Assembly: GCA_024698555.1 (NCBI GenBank)
Contig: JAILRI010000231.1
Span: 1 to 40,285 of the forward strand
Source: Lachnospiraceae bacterium
GTDB taxonomy: Bacteria > Bacillota > Clostridia > Lachnospirales > Lachnospiraceae
Reading direction: 5' to 3'
DNA length: 40,285 nt
The notes below the pieces were generated by a model, which saw only the letters and a list, made by a program, of their open reading frames with translations, did not search any database and had not been told where the DNA came from. Position 1 is the stretch's first letter; each line of letters opens with the position of its first letter. A program made the translations under genes and the position numbers. Shown here piece by piece: positions 1 through 8,087 of this stretch.

Positions 1-210
1 GCTTATGGATGAGAATGTGCCAATTGGCACATTCTCTCTAAGCGAAAACTTTAGTTTTCGCTGTTACCGCCCCCTCACATCGAGAGCAGCAAGCTGCTCC
101 TATCGTCAGAGCAAAAAAATGACTTCTTTGTATGACGTGATAGTCATTTTTTTGCGACTTGCGACAGGAACCGGCTTGCCGGTTCTCGATGCGTGGTGGG
201 GGTTCTGAAT
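1..210. repeat. Cluster of five adjacent hairpins, partly nested in an outer inverted repeat
   Basis: Five inverted repeats sit in about 185 bp. 11-36 is a perfect 26-bp palindrome without a loop. 41-50 pairs with 53-62, 84-90 with 93-99, 111-124 with 142-155 (14 perfect pairs) and 168-175 with 178-185. The last three are enclosed by an outer pair: 79-85 (ATCGAGA) is the exact reverse complement of 184-190, and the bases beyond (C-rich 70-78, G-rich 191-202) continue it imperfectly. No hairpin is followed by a clear T tract except the T-rich 142-155 arm, so simple termination does not explain the cluster. The rest of the gene-free stretch to 376 holds AT-rich DNA and the promoter of the restriction gene. 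A 67-codon open frame crossing the hairpins is not credible as a gene. Confidence 0.75.
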
Positions 211-309
211 AGTTACGTCATCTCTTTAGAAATTTGCTATTTTTATACCATAAGCTGTAATCATATACAAGCGTTTTTGATTGAAATGTAGTATAGTTTT
301 ATTCGGTGC

Positions 310-338
310 TTGCAATCCGAAAATTGTAATGTTATCAT
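310..338 (+). promoter_or_regulatory. Candidate promoter of the restriction-modification pair
   Basis: TTGCAA at 310-315 and TATCAT at 333-338 are separated by exactly 17 bp, 39 bp upstream of the nuclease start. Found by eye; one mismatch in the -10 box. Confidence 0.5.
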
Positions 339-376
339 ATTCTGAGAAGGTATTTGAAGTAAATGAGGTGTACTGA

Positions 377-1099
377 ATGGATGAATGCAAAAAATATATT
401 GACCCTGAAATAATTGAGAAGTTTGAGTTTTACAATTATGGTCATGCTTTGGAAATTCTTTTTAACGCTTTTCCTGAGGAGTGGAACGAAATACAGGATT
501 GTCTGAAAAAACTGAAGCTTACTGTTTCGGATTTATCTACGGCAGGTGGCAACGAATCACCTATTCCCAAAAAGTTTGATGAGGTTCTTTATCCATATGG
601 ATGGAGAGAAATACGCATCAGCGGTGATCTAATCGTAAAAAAATATCCACGTCAGACGGCACAGCGTCGCGGTCGATTTGCCGATGAGCCGTATGAAACC
701 GAGACTATTGAAGGTTATATAGATGGTCATAATATCGATTTTCTGAAAAACAAAGTTGCTTTTGATCTGGAGTGGAATAGTAAAGACCAGACTTTTGACA
801 GAGATCTTCTTGCCATGAGAACCTATTTTGACTGTGGTTTGATAGATGTGGGCATAATAGTGACACGCGCAGAAGAGCTTAATGAAGTATTCAAGGAATT
901 GTCTGATGAAAGTGGAAATTCTTTGATAAAAAAATATGGTGCCAGCACTACATGGATAGGAAAACTGACCTACAGACTTGATTCACGTCGAAACGGTGGT
1001 TGCCCGATATTGGCTATCGGCATCAGAAAGGACTGCATAGATGGCTATGGAAGACTTAACGAGTACTATTCAAAGCTTAATGAGCTTCACCAAGGGTGA
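377..1099 (+). CDS. Type II restriction endonuclease, BglII/BstYI-like family
   Basis: A 240-residue protein that I read as a PD-(D/E)XK restriction enzyme of the BglII/BstYI group, cutting unmethylated duplex DNA at a short palindrome. The diagnostic stretch is residues 120-142, with D121, the segment F129-DLEWNSKD and then FDRDL; E132-x-N134 would replace the usual ExK, as ExQ does in BglII. The start has a GAGGTG ribosome site 6 nt upstream. The next gene, an adenine methyltransferase, begins inside its last 59 bases in another frame, the arrangement expected of a co-expressed restriction-modification pair. Base composition is visibly more AT-rich than in the metabolic genes after 4900, consistent with horizontal acquisition (inference). 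The recognition site cannot be read from sequence; GATC-core sites are typical of the family. No controller (C) protein gene is visible in the window. Confidence 0.75.
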   Translation: MDECKKYIDPEIIEKFEFYNYGHALEILFNAFPEEWNEIQDCLKKLKLTVSDLSTAGGNESPIPKKFDEVLYPYGWREIRISGDLIVKKYPRQTAQRRGRFADEPYETETIEGYIDGHNIDFLKNKVAFDLEWNSKDQTFDRDLLAMRTYFDCGLIDVGIIVTRAEELNEVFKELSDESGNSLIKKYGASTTWIGKLTYRLDSRRNGGCPILAIGIRKDCIDGYGRLNEYYSKLNELHQG

Positions 1100-1691
1100 A
1101 AAATATAATACAATTTATGCTGATCCTCCGTGGCAGTTCCAAAACCGTACCGGTAAAGTAGCTCCCGAACACAAAAGACTTACCCGTTACCCCACCATGA
1201 CTATCGAAGATATTAAAAAACTGCCGGTTGCTGACATAGCAGGAGAGAAAGCCCACCTGTATCTTTGGGTACCGAACGCTCTTCTTCCTGATGGTCTTGC
1301 GGTTATGGATGCGTGGGGGTTTGATTACAAATCAAATATCATCTGGGAAAAAGTACGGAAAGACGGTGGTCCTGACGGACGGGGAGTTGGTTTCTATTTT
1401 AGAAATGTGACAGAAATCATACTGTTTGGAATCAAAAAGAAAAGTGCTCCGAACAGAACCTTAGATCCAGCACGCTCACAGGTTAATCTGATTAGAACCA
1501 TTAAGCGCGAGCACAGCCGCAAACCTGATGAGATCATCCCTATCATAGAAGCCTGCAGCCCAGCCCCTCGTATTGAATTGTTTGCCAGAGGAGTACGCGA
1601 CGGATGGAAGATGTGGGGAAATCAGGCTACACCTGATTATGAACCGGATTGGGATACTTATTCAAACCATACTATAGCTGTGGCAAAATAA
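1041..1691 (+). CDS. MT-A70-like DNA (adenine-N6) methyltransferase
   Basis: A 216-residue methyltransferase of the MT-A70 family, transferring methyl from S-adenosylmethionine to adenine N6. The catalytic DPPW tetrapeptide is at residues 28-31. The family hallmark REHSRKPDE, followed by a PxPRIELFAR segment, lies in the C-terminal half. The ATG at 1041 is preferred because AAAGG lies about 10 nt upstream; later ATGs at 1047 and 1080 lack a well-placed site, although 1080 would still leave the catalytic motif intact. It overlaps the nuclease gene and is its presumed cognate protecting enzyme. Some MT-A70 proteins are phage orphans, but the overlap with a BglII-like nuclease argues for a paired system. 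A terminator follows at once. Confidence 0.85.
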   Translation: MAMEDLTSTIQSLMSFTKGEKYNTIYADPPWQFQNRTGKVAPEHKRLTRYPTMTIEDIKKLPVADIAGEKAHLYLWVPNALLPDGLAVMDAWGFDYKSNIIWEKVRKDGGPDGRGVGFYFRNVTEIILFGIKKKSAPNRTLDPARSQVNLIRTIKREHSRKPDEIIPIIEACSPAPRIELFARGVRDGWKMWGNQATPDYEPDWDTYSNHTIAVAK

Positions 1692-1709
1692 ACCAACATA
1701 AGCTTACTT

Positions 1710-1748
1710 GGGCTGTCGTATTATGAAAGTGCGACAGCCCCTTTTTCT
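1710..1748 (+). terminator. Rho-independent terminator of the restriction-modification operon
   Basis: GGGCTGTCG at 1710-1718 pairs perfectly with CGACAGCCC at 1732-1740 and is followed by a T-rich tract from 1742. Confidence 0.9.
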
Positions 1749-1762
1749 TACCGAAAAAAACA

Positions 1763-1791
1763 TTGCATAATCGAGCCAGAAAGTGTATAAT
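1763..1791 (+). promoter_or_regulatory. Promoter of the hybrid histidine kinase gene
   Basis: TTGCAT at 1763-1768 and a consensus TATAAT at 1786-1791 with a 17-bp spacer, 50 bp upstream of the start codon. Confidence 0.75.
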
Positions 1792-1841
1792 TACATGGTG
1801 TATGACTCTAATTCGGATTCATTTTGAAAGGTGTTTGTTTA

Positions 1842-4800
1842 ATGCAGGAAAAAATGGAAAACCAGGATAGGAAAAATGTTCTGAATATTTTCTATATCGG
1901 TTTTGGCCTGGCAGTGGCTTTTATAATACTGGTCGCGGCTTACGATCTGTTTGGGCGTGAGCATGTCCGGAATGTGCCTCACGAGAGATATCTGATCACT
2001 GACTGGAGTGTCAGTGTCGGCGGCGGTGAGCCCGAACAGATAAAGCTGCCGGTTCAGCTTCCGGTGAGCAAGGGAACAGAAGTGGCATTTGAGACCGTCC
2101 TTCCCGATGACTTAACCGATGGAATGTGGATAAACTATTATACCGAATGTGACAATGAAGTATATGTTGACGGTCTCTTACGTAAACAGTATTACCGCGA
2201 TAAGCTGGGAGTCTGGGGCGGCGCGGTAAAGTCGGTTTCGTTTTTTGCAAGGCTTTACGCTTCGGATGCGGGCAAGACCGTCAGGATAGTATACAAAGAC
2301 AAACTGGGCAAGAACGGCAGGCTGAATCCGGTTTATTACGGAGATTCGCTGGGACTGATCGCGGGTGATCTGATGCATTACTCGTTTATTATGCTGTTCT
2401 CGGTGTTTCTGTCCTTTGTCAGTATCGTGATCGTTCTGTTTGACGTGACGGCGGCTGTAGTGAACAAACGTAAGCCCGAGATCGCTCATCTGGCGCTTGG
2501 CGTGCTTTTCGCGACATTATGGATATTCTATGACTCCAAAATCTTCCAGTATGTTACGGATACTCTCTACATAAACGGTTCTCTCGCGTTCATGTCCATC
2601 ATGCTGGTTCCGCTCCCGGTCGCCGTGTATGCCAACAAGATGCAAAAAGGCAGACATTTTATGAAGCATCTGGCTGTAGCGACACTGACATGCGGGATAT
2701 TTACGGTAACAACAGTTCTGAACTATACCGAAACGCTGTCATTCATGGCCACTAAGACTGCCATACATGTTGTATTTATCATAATGATCGTGATCGAACT
2801 TACAACTGTTGTACTGGATATCGCGAAAGGCCATCTGAAAGAGTACAGTATTATAGCCATTGGACTGGGCATTACCATGTTTTTCGGTATACTGGAGCTG
2901 GTACAAAACCTTCTCGGAGTGTTCGGCAATGAAGGAATGTTCATGGAGATCGGCTGCGCCGGAGCATTGGTGACCGGTTTCCTGCAGCAGCTTTCAAACG
3001 ATCATGCCGCGGAGCTCGAAAGGCAGAAGACGATGGCATCGAATGAATCCAAGTCGGTATTTATTGCCAGCATGTCGCATGAACTGCGTACTCCCATCAA
3101 TTCCATCATAGGCATGAACGAGATGATACTGCGGGAAAACAGGGATCCGCAGATACGCGAATACGCCAATCAGGTAGATCATTCAGGGAAACTCCTGCTG
3201 GGCATGATCAATGATGTCCTTGACTTCTCAAAGATAGAAGCCGGCAAGATGAACATTATCGAAGTGCCGTACCAGACGGTATCCGCTATCAGTGATATGA
3301 TACACATGCTGCAGGAAAGGACCATATCGAAGAGCCTGAAGAGTGAATATATCATATCGCCTGATATACCTAAAGAGCTGATAGGCGATGAGGTTCATAT
3401 AAAGCAGATACTGATCAATCTTATTTCCAACGCGGTGAAATATACCAAAGACGGAATGGTGGCCTTAAAGATATCCTGTATGCCGGGACACGACAGCGAC
3501 TGTGTTATGGTCAGATTTGTAGTCAGCGATCAGGGCATTGGCATCAAGAAGGAAGCCATCGCCACGCTGTTTGACAGGTTTACGCGCGCGGATGAACAGC
3601 GCAACAGATCGATAGAAGGTTCGGGACTCGGACTTAGTATAGTAAGGAGTCTGGTCGATCAGATGAAAGGCACTATTTCGGTCGACAGCGAATACGGAAA
3701 GGGTTCTACCTTTACCGTGCTGATCCCGCAGAAGATATCGGTTTCCGAACCTATCGGAGATATTAACGAGGCTATCCGCAGAAACAATGAACTGGAAAAT
3801 GAGTATGTAGAACATTTTCATGCTCCGGATGCCAGGATCCTTATTGTCGATGACAATCTGGTGAACTTAAAGGTAGCGGCGGAGCTTCTCAAGCGGATCA
3901 AAGTGCAGATAGACACCGCGACCGGCGGTAAAGAATGCGTATACAAGTGCCGTAACACAAGATATGACCTGATACTGATGGATCATCGTATGCCTGATCC
4001 GGACGGCATCGAGACGCTTCATCTGATAAGGGATGATTTCGCGGGCGTCAATTTTGACACGAAGGTGATCGTTCTTACGGCCAATGTATATGCCGGAATA
4101 CGTGAAATGTATCTTGCAGAGGGCTTCGCGGATTATCTGAGCAAGCCTATAGATTCGGAACTGCTTGAAAAATGCATACTTAAGCATCTGGATCCCGAGC
4201 TTATAATACCTGATTACAGTAACGGTGATGAGGAGGCTTCCGGTCCGGAATACGAAGAGTGCAACGGGAAGGATACAAAAGGCAGCTGCGTAACGGGAAC
4301 AACTTCCTACGAGTATTCGGAACATGACACTGAAGCGGTACTGCGAAGAGCCATGGGAAGATCCGGTAACGAAAAGGGAGGCAGCATGAGCGGCTATCAT
4401 GAAGGCGGAGAAAACAGTTCTGATGCTCCGGGCGCGGTCCTTGACAATGAAAAAGGTTCTGAAGCTGGTCCGGAGGCAGGTACTTTGGCAGGCGGACAGG
4501 AAACCGTTGAAAAAACGGGTGATGCCGGTACTCTTACCCAAAAGAGCCTGATAGATAATCTGCGGGAGCTGGGTGAGATGGATGTAGACAAGACCGTGGA
4601 AAGATACGGTTCCAAGCCGGAGTTTTTAAAGATCCTGTTTACGGCCATCATTACCGACGGCAGGAAGAAATCCGGGGAGATGCTTGAGTTCCTTGCGGCC
4701 AGGGATTACAAGAACTTTGGCATAGAAGCACATGCGACCAAGTCTTCCATGGCAACTATCTACGCCAATGAGATATCTGAAAGGGCAAAGCAGCATGAAT

Positions 4801-4916
4801 TTGCCTGCAGGGAGGAGCGTTTTGATTTCGTCGAGCAGGATGGAGAGGCGTTCGTTAAAGATTATATGGCATTTCTGGATAAGATCGATGAGGCGATGAA
4901 AAACTCATCGGATTGA
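1842..4916 (+). CDS. Membrane hybrid sensor histidine kinase (HisKA-HATPase-REC-Hpt)
   Basis: A 1024-residue multi-step phosphorelay protein. Transmembrane segment 1 is near residues 14-38, followed by an extracytoplasmic domain (about 40-175) and seven further hydrophobic segments to about 390, an arrangement like 7TMR-DISM sensors. Then come a HisKA domain with SHELRTP and phosphoacceptor H413, a HATPase_c domain with an N-box, DQGIG near 563 and GSGLGLS, a receiver with D670/D671 acidic residues and phosphoacceptor D714 (LMDHRMPDPDG), a roughly 110-residue Gly/Glu/Ser-rich linker, and a C-terminal Hpt domain with H964 in HATKSSM. All relay residues are present. The ATG at 1842 is chosen over an upstream TTG at 1824 because AAAGG lies 10 nt before it. 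No partner response regulator is adjacent, so the output is unknown. Confidence 0.92.
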   Translation: MQEKMENQDRKNVLNIFYIGFGLAVAFIILVAAYDLFGREHVRNVPHERYLITDWSVSVGGGEPEQIKLPVQLPVSKGTEVAFETVLPDDLTDGMWINYYTECDNEVYVDGLLRKQYYRDKLGVWGGAVKSVSFFARLYASDAGKTVRIVYKDKLGKNGRLNPVYYGDSLGLIAGDLMHYSFIMLFSVFLSFVSIVIVLFDVTAAVVNKRKPEIAHLALGVLFATLWIFYDSKIFQYVTDTLYINGSLAFMSIMLVPLPVAVYANKMQKGRHFMKHLAVATLTCGIFTVTTVLNYTETLSFMATKTAIHVVFIIMIVIELTTVVLDIAKGHLKEYSIIAIGLGITMFFGILELVQNLLGVFGNEGMFMEIGCAGALVTGFLQQLSNDHAAELERQKTMASNESKSVFIASMSHELRTPINSIIGMNEMILRENRDPQIREYANQVDHSGKLLLGMINDVLDFSKIEAGKMNIIEVPYQTVSAISDMIHMLQERTISKSLKSEYIISPDIPKELIGDEVHIKQILINLISNAVKYTKDGMVALKISCMPGHDSDCVMVRFVVSDQGIGIKKEAIATLFDRFTRADEQRNRSIEGSGLGLSIVRSLVDQMKGTISVDSEYGKGSTFTVLIPQKISVSEPIGDINEAIRRNNELENEYVEHFHAPDARILIVDDNLVNLKVAAELLKRIKVQIDTATGGKECVYKCRNTRYDLILMDHRMPDPDGIETLHLIRDDFAGVNFDTKVIVLTANVYAGIREMYLAEGFADYLSKPIDSELLEKCILKHLDPELIIPDYSNGDEEASGPEYEECNGKDTKGSCVTGTTSYEYSEHDTEAVLRRAMGRSGNEKGGSMSGYHEGGENSSDAPGAVLDNEKGSEAGPEAGTLAGGQETVEKTGDAGTLTQKSLIDNLRELGEMDVDKTVERYGSKPEFLKILFTAIITDGRKKSGEMLEFLAARDYKNFGIEAHATKSSMATIYANEISERAKQHEFACREERFDFVEQDGEAFVKDYMAFLDKIDEAMKNSSD

Positions 4917-4926
4917 GCCGGTAATA

Positions 4927-4955
4927 TTGAAATCAAGGGCGGTTTATGGTACAAT
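4927..4955 (+). promoter_or_regulatory. Promoter upstream of the SDR/kduI gene group
   Basis: TTGAAA at 4927-4932, a 17-bp spacer and TACAAT at 4950-4955. It lies just after the kinase stop codon and 68 bp before the next start. Confidence 0.7.
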
Positions 4956-5023
4956 AACTGTTTGCCGGTATGTGGTAAATAGTATGTTGAATAGAATAAT
5001 GGAAAAAAATCAGGAGGGCGGAT

Positions 5024-5824
5024 ATGGCTATTTTGGAACAGTTTTCACTTAATGGTAAGGTTGCGCTGGTTACAGGCGCTTCGTACGGGATCGGTTTTGC
5101 TATCGCGAAGGGATTCAGTGATGCCGGGGCAACGATCTGTTTTAACGACATCAATCAGGAACTGGTGGACAAGGGACTTGCGGCATATAAAGAAGCCGGG
5201 ATCACCGCACACGGTTATGTGTGCGATGTTACAGATGAAGAGGCTGTAAAGGGTCTTGTTTCAAAGATAGAGCAGGAAGTCGGAGTGATAGACATACTGG
5301 TCAATAATGCCGGTATAATTAAGCGTATTCCCATGTGTGAGATGAGCGCCGCGGATTTCAGAAAGGTCATCGATGTGGATCTGAACGCCCCGTTTATCGT
5401 GGCGAAGGCCGTAATTCCGTCCATGATCAAAAAGGGCGCAGGCAAGATCATCAATATCTGCTCCATGATGAGTGAGCTTGGCAGGGAAACCGTATCCGCA
5501 TACGCTGCCGCAAAGGGCGGACTGAAGATGCTGACCCGTAATATTGCCTCAGAGTACGGTGAATACAATATCCAGTGCAACGGTATCGGCCCGGGATATA
5601 TTGAGACGCCTCAGACCGCGCCTTTACGCGAGCGTCAGGCTGACGGCAGCAGACATCCGTTTGACGCGTTTATCATTGCCAAGACCCCCGCTGCCCGTTG
5701 GGGCAAGACCGACGATCTGGTTGGACCGGCGGTATTCCTGGCTTCCGAAGCATCGAACTTTGTCAACGGTCATGTACTGTACGTTGACGGCGGTATTCTG
5801 GCCTATATCGGCAAGCAGCCGTAA
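5024..5824 (+). CDS. Short-chain dehydrogenase, gluconate 5-dehydrogenase / KduD type
   Basis: A 266-residue NAD(P)-dependent short-chain dehydrogenase. It has the Rossmann motif TGASYGIG near residue 17, the NNAG motif, and the catalytic set S147, Y160 and K164 (YAAAK). The C-terminal part, with TPQTAPLRE, TPAARWG and VDGGILAYIG, matches the gluconate 5-dehydrogenase (IdnO-like) group. Because kduI lies two genes downstream, the likely job is the KduD step, reduction of 2,5-diketo-3-deoxygluconate to 2-keto-3-deoxygluconate during breakdown of pectin- or glycosaminoglycan-derived unsaturated uronates; gluconate 5-dehydrogenase activity is the alternative. A ribosome site (AGGAGGG) precedes the ATG and a good promoter lies upstream. 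The family is certain; the exact substrate is inference. Confidence 0.85.
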   Translation: MAILEQFSLNGKVALVTGASYGIGFAIAKGFSDAGATICFNDINQELVDKGLAAYKEAGITAHGYVCDVTDEEAVKGLVSKIEQEVGVIDILVNNAGIIKRIPMCEMSAADFRKVIDVDLNAPFIVAKAVIPSMIKKGAGKIINICSMMSELGRETVSAYAAAKGGLKMLTRNIASEYGEYNIQCNGIGPGYIETPQTAPLRERQADGSRHPFDAFIIAKTPAARWGKTDDLVGPAVFLASEASNFVNGHVLYVDGGILAYIGKQP

Positions 5825-5868
5825 TCTAAAGTGATCGTTTAAAGTGCCGGATTAACGTTTTTGATGTT

Positions 5869-6135
5869 ATGGAAAACGGGATACAGTTAAATAAATGCAG
5901 GAAATGCCTTCTTTACGAGCTTGCAGATAAGGCTGCTTTTGAAAGCGTGAAGAGTTATCTGGAAGCGATGCCCGCACAGCAGAAAGCTGACGAGGCCGAA
6001 TATCAAAGAAGACTGGATATCTGCCGCGGATGTGATTCATTGCTGTCCGCTATGTGCCGCAAATGCGGCTGTTATGTTGAAATAAGGGCTGCTGACAAAG
6101 ATGCTCATTGTCCGCGGACCATTCCCCTATGGTGA
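5869..6135 (+). CDS. Small cysteine-rich protein, DUF6171-like
   Basis: An 88-residue protein with a Cys-x2-Cys pair at residues 10-13, a second pair in the segment DICRGCDSLL, a CRKCGC cluster and a final HC near the C-terminus. The spacing suggests one or two zinc or other metal sites. It resembles the small DUF6171 family common in Clostridia, whose function I do not know. It sits 44 bp after the dehydrogenase and 120 bp before kduI, on the same strand. No strong ribosome binding site precedes the ATG, so expression may be low or coupled. A perfect hairpin spans its stop codon. Confidence 0.7.
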   Translation: MENGIQLNKCRKCLLYELADKAAFESVKSYLEAMPAQQKADEAEYQRRLDICRGCDSLLSAMCRKCGCYVEIRAADKDAHCPRTIPLW

Positions 6136-6144
6136 GGGGAATGG
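6119..6144 (+). other. Hairpin spanning the stop codon of the DUF6171-like gene
   Basis: 6119-6128 pairs perfectly with 6135-6144 around a 6-nt loop; the stop codon (6133-6135) is at the loop edge. No T tract follows, so it is more likely an mRNA 3-prime stabiliser or attenuator before kduI than a full terminator (inference). The remaining intergenic bases to 6255 hold a GTTTAAAC palindrome and the kduI ribosome site, nothing else clear. Confidence 0.6.
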
Positions 6145-6255
6145 AGTGGAAGCAGCGGATGTTTGGCGGCATTTACGAAACGGTTTAAACGAAGCCGTCA
6201 CTTCCGCTTATGGAGTGCGTATTATGCTTCGGATAAAAAACTAAGGAGACTATAA

Positions 6256-7119
6256 ATGGAAATCAGAACATATTCGTCGCCGCGCGACGTAAAAACCTAT
6301 GATACAACGAGACTTCGCGAGGAGTTTTTGATCGATGACCTGTTCAGGCCGGATGAGATCAAGCTGGTATACAGCTACATCGACAGGATCATTACCGGTT
6401 CGGCGCTTCCCGTGAAGCAGGAGCTTAAGCTTACCGCCGGTGAAGAACTGAGGGCGGAATATTTCCTTGAAAGACGCGAGCTGGGTATCATAAATATCGG
6501 CGGTAAGGGAGTAGTCACTGTTGACGGCAGGGAATATAGCGTAGGCTACAAGGACGGCATGTATATCGGCAGGGGATCAAAGGATATAAGCTTTAAGAGT
6601 ACTGATCCGGCGCAGCCTGCCAAGTTCTACTTAAACAGTACTCCCGCGCATATGACTTATCCCACTGTACTCATCAGGCTTGACGGAGAGCCTGAAGAGG
6701 GCGTGGTGATCGTTAAAGACTGTAACAAGGTGGAGCTGGGAACTCTTGAAGAGTCCAACCACAGAACCATCAATAAATACATCCTGCCCGGTCAGGTTGA
6801 GAGCTGCCAGCTCGTAATGGGTATGACAAAGCTCGAACCCGGAAGTGTATGGAACACCATGCCCTGCCATACTCACGACAGGCGTATGGAGGTATATCTG
6901 TATTTTGACATGGGTGAGGATGATCTGGTATTCCATTATATGGGTGAGCCCAATGAGACACGTCATATCATCATGCGCAACGAGCAGGCGGTGATCTCCC
7001 CGAGCTGGTCGATACATTCGGGATCCGGTACCAGGGCATATACCTTTATCTGGGGAATGGCCGGCGAGAACCAGGCATTTGACGATATGGACGGCTGTGC
7101 CATGAAGGATCTGAGGTGA
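6256..7119 (+). CDS. kduI: 5-dehydro-4-deoxy-D-glucuronate isomerase
   Basis: A 287-residue cupin-fold isomerase converting 5-keto-4-deoxyuronate to 2,5-diketo-3-deoxygluconate, a cytoplasmic step after unsaturated oligogalacturonides or oligoglycuronides are cleaved. The metal ligands are visible as H205, H207 and E212 in the segment CHTHDRRME, plus H254 in SIHSGSG; each is offset by exactly nine residues from the known E. coli KduI ligands (196, 198, 203, 245). Length is close to the family norm of about 280. The ATG follows TAAGGAGAC at good spacing. With the upstream dehydrogenase it covers two successive steps; KDG kinase and aldolase are not in this window. Its stop is 2 nt from the preferred start of argC, so the two pathways are probably on one transcript. 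Confidence 0.95.
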   Translation: MEIRTYSSPRDVKTYDTTRLREEFLIDDLFRPDEIKLVYSYIDRIITGSALPVKQELKLTAGEELRAEYFLERRELGIINIGGKGVVTVDGREYSVGYKDGMYIGRGSKDISFKSTDPAQPAKFYLNSTPAHMTYPTVLIRLDGEPEEGVVIVKDCNKVELGTLEESNHRTINKYILPGQVESCQLVMGMTKLEPGSVWNTMPCHTHDRRMEVYLYFDMGEDDLVFHYMGEPNETRHIIMRNEQAVISPSWSIHSGSGTRAYTFIWGMAGENQAFDDMDGCAMKDLR

Positions 7120-7121
7120 GT

Positions 7122-8066
7122 ATGAAAAAGGTTTTTATAGACGGAAGCGCCGGGACGACCGGATTGCGTATATATGAGAGACTGAGCGGACGCAAGGATA
7201 TCGAGATGATCATCTTAAGCGATGAACACCGCAAGGATCCGGAGTATATTAAGGACGCGATATTCAGATCGGACATAACCTTCCTGTGCCTTCCCGATGC
7301 GGCGGCCATAGAGGCTGTCGGTCTTGCCGAGGGTTCGGATGCTGTGATCATCGATCCTTCGACGGCACACAGAACTGATGATAACTGGACTTACGGTTTT
7401 CCGGAGCTTAATCCTTCTCAGAGGAAAAGGATAGCAGGTTCCCGCAGGATCACCAATCCGGGCTGCTACGCGACGGGATTTATCGCAATAGCAGCGCCTA
7501 TGGTTCAGCACGGGCTGATGAAAGCCGATCATCCTGTCAGCGCGTTTGCTCTTTCGGGGTATTCGGGAGCCGGCAAGAAGGCGATAGAGGTTTACGAAGG
7601 AAACGAAAAACCCCAGGATTTTTATGCGCCCAGGGAATACGCTCTTTCCCAGGCACACAAGCATATTCCTGAGATGCAGAAGATATCCGGACTAAAGAGA
7701 ACGCCTCTGTTTTCACCGATCGTTGATGATTATTATTCCGGCATGTTCGTTTCGATCCCGCTCTATACCGACATGCTGAACGGAGTAAGCGGACCCTCTG
7801 ATGTAAGAGAGATGTTCGCGGAGCATTATCGGGGTGAAAAGCTGGTGAAGGTAATGCCTGAAGGCGAAGAAGACGCTTCCGGCGGTTTCTTAAGCGCCAA
7901 TATGATGTCGGGGCGCGATGACCTTAGACTGTACGTGACCGGCAATAAAGAGAGAATAGTTGTAACCACCGTATTTGACAATCTCGGTAAAGGCGCTTCG
8001 GGCGCCGCTATCCAGAATATGAACATCGTAACGGGTGTGGATGAGACACTGGGACTGGTGGTTTGA
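7122..8066 (+). CDS. argC: N-acetyl-gamma-glutamyl-phosphate reductase, short type 2 form
   Basis: A 314-residue NADPH-dependent reductase making N-acetylglutamate semialdehyde in ornithine/arginine synthesis. The start MKKVFIDGSAGTTGLRI is the signature of the less common short ArgC form. The catalytic cysteine is C115 in NPGCYATGF. The ATG at 7122 is chosen; an in-frame GTG at 7116, overlapping the kduI stop codon, is also possible and has AAGGA 7 nt upstream. The gene opens a complete argC-argJ-argB-argD series interrupted only by a GNAT gene. It lies almost flush with kduI, so translation is probably coupled to it. Confidence 0.93.
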   Translation: MKKVFIDGSAGTTGLRIYERLSGRKDIEMIILSDEHRKDPEYIKDAIFRSDITFLCLPDAAAIEAVGLAEGSDAVIIDPSTAHRTDDNWTYGFPELNPSQRKRIAGSRRITNPGCYATGFIAIAAPMVQHGLMKADHPVSAFALSGYSGAGKKAIEVYEGNEKPQDFYAPREYALSQAHKHIPEMQKISGLKRTPLFSPIVDDYYSGMFVSIPLYTDMLNGVSGPSDVREMFAEHYRGEKLVKVMPEGEEDASGGFLSANMMSGRDDLRLYVTGNKERIVVTTVFDNLGKGASGAAIQNMNIVTGVDETLGLVV

Positions 8067-8087
8067 TCAGAATTTGGAGCTATTAAA

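Noticed and set aside
5-208. 67-codon open frame at the left edge
   Set aside because: It runs through five palindromes, has no ribosome site and its translation follows the inverted repeats.
3867-4541. 224-codon minus-strand frame inside the histidine kinase gene
   Set aside because: Antisense shadow of a gene whose REC and linker domains are clear; no start signal or motif.
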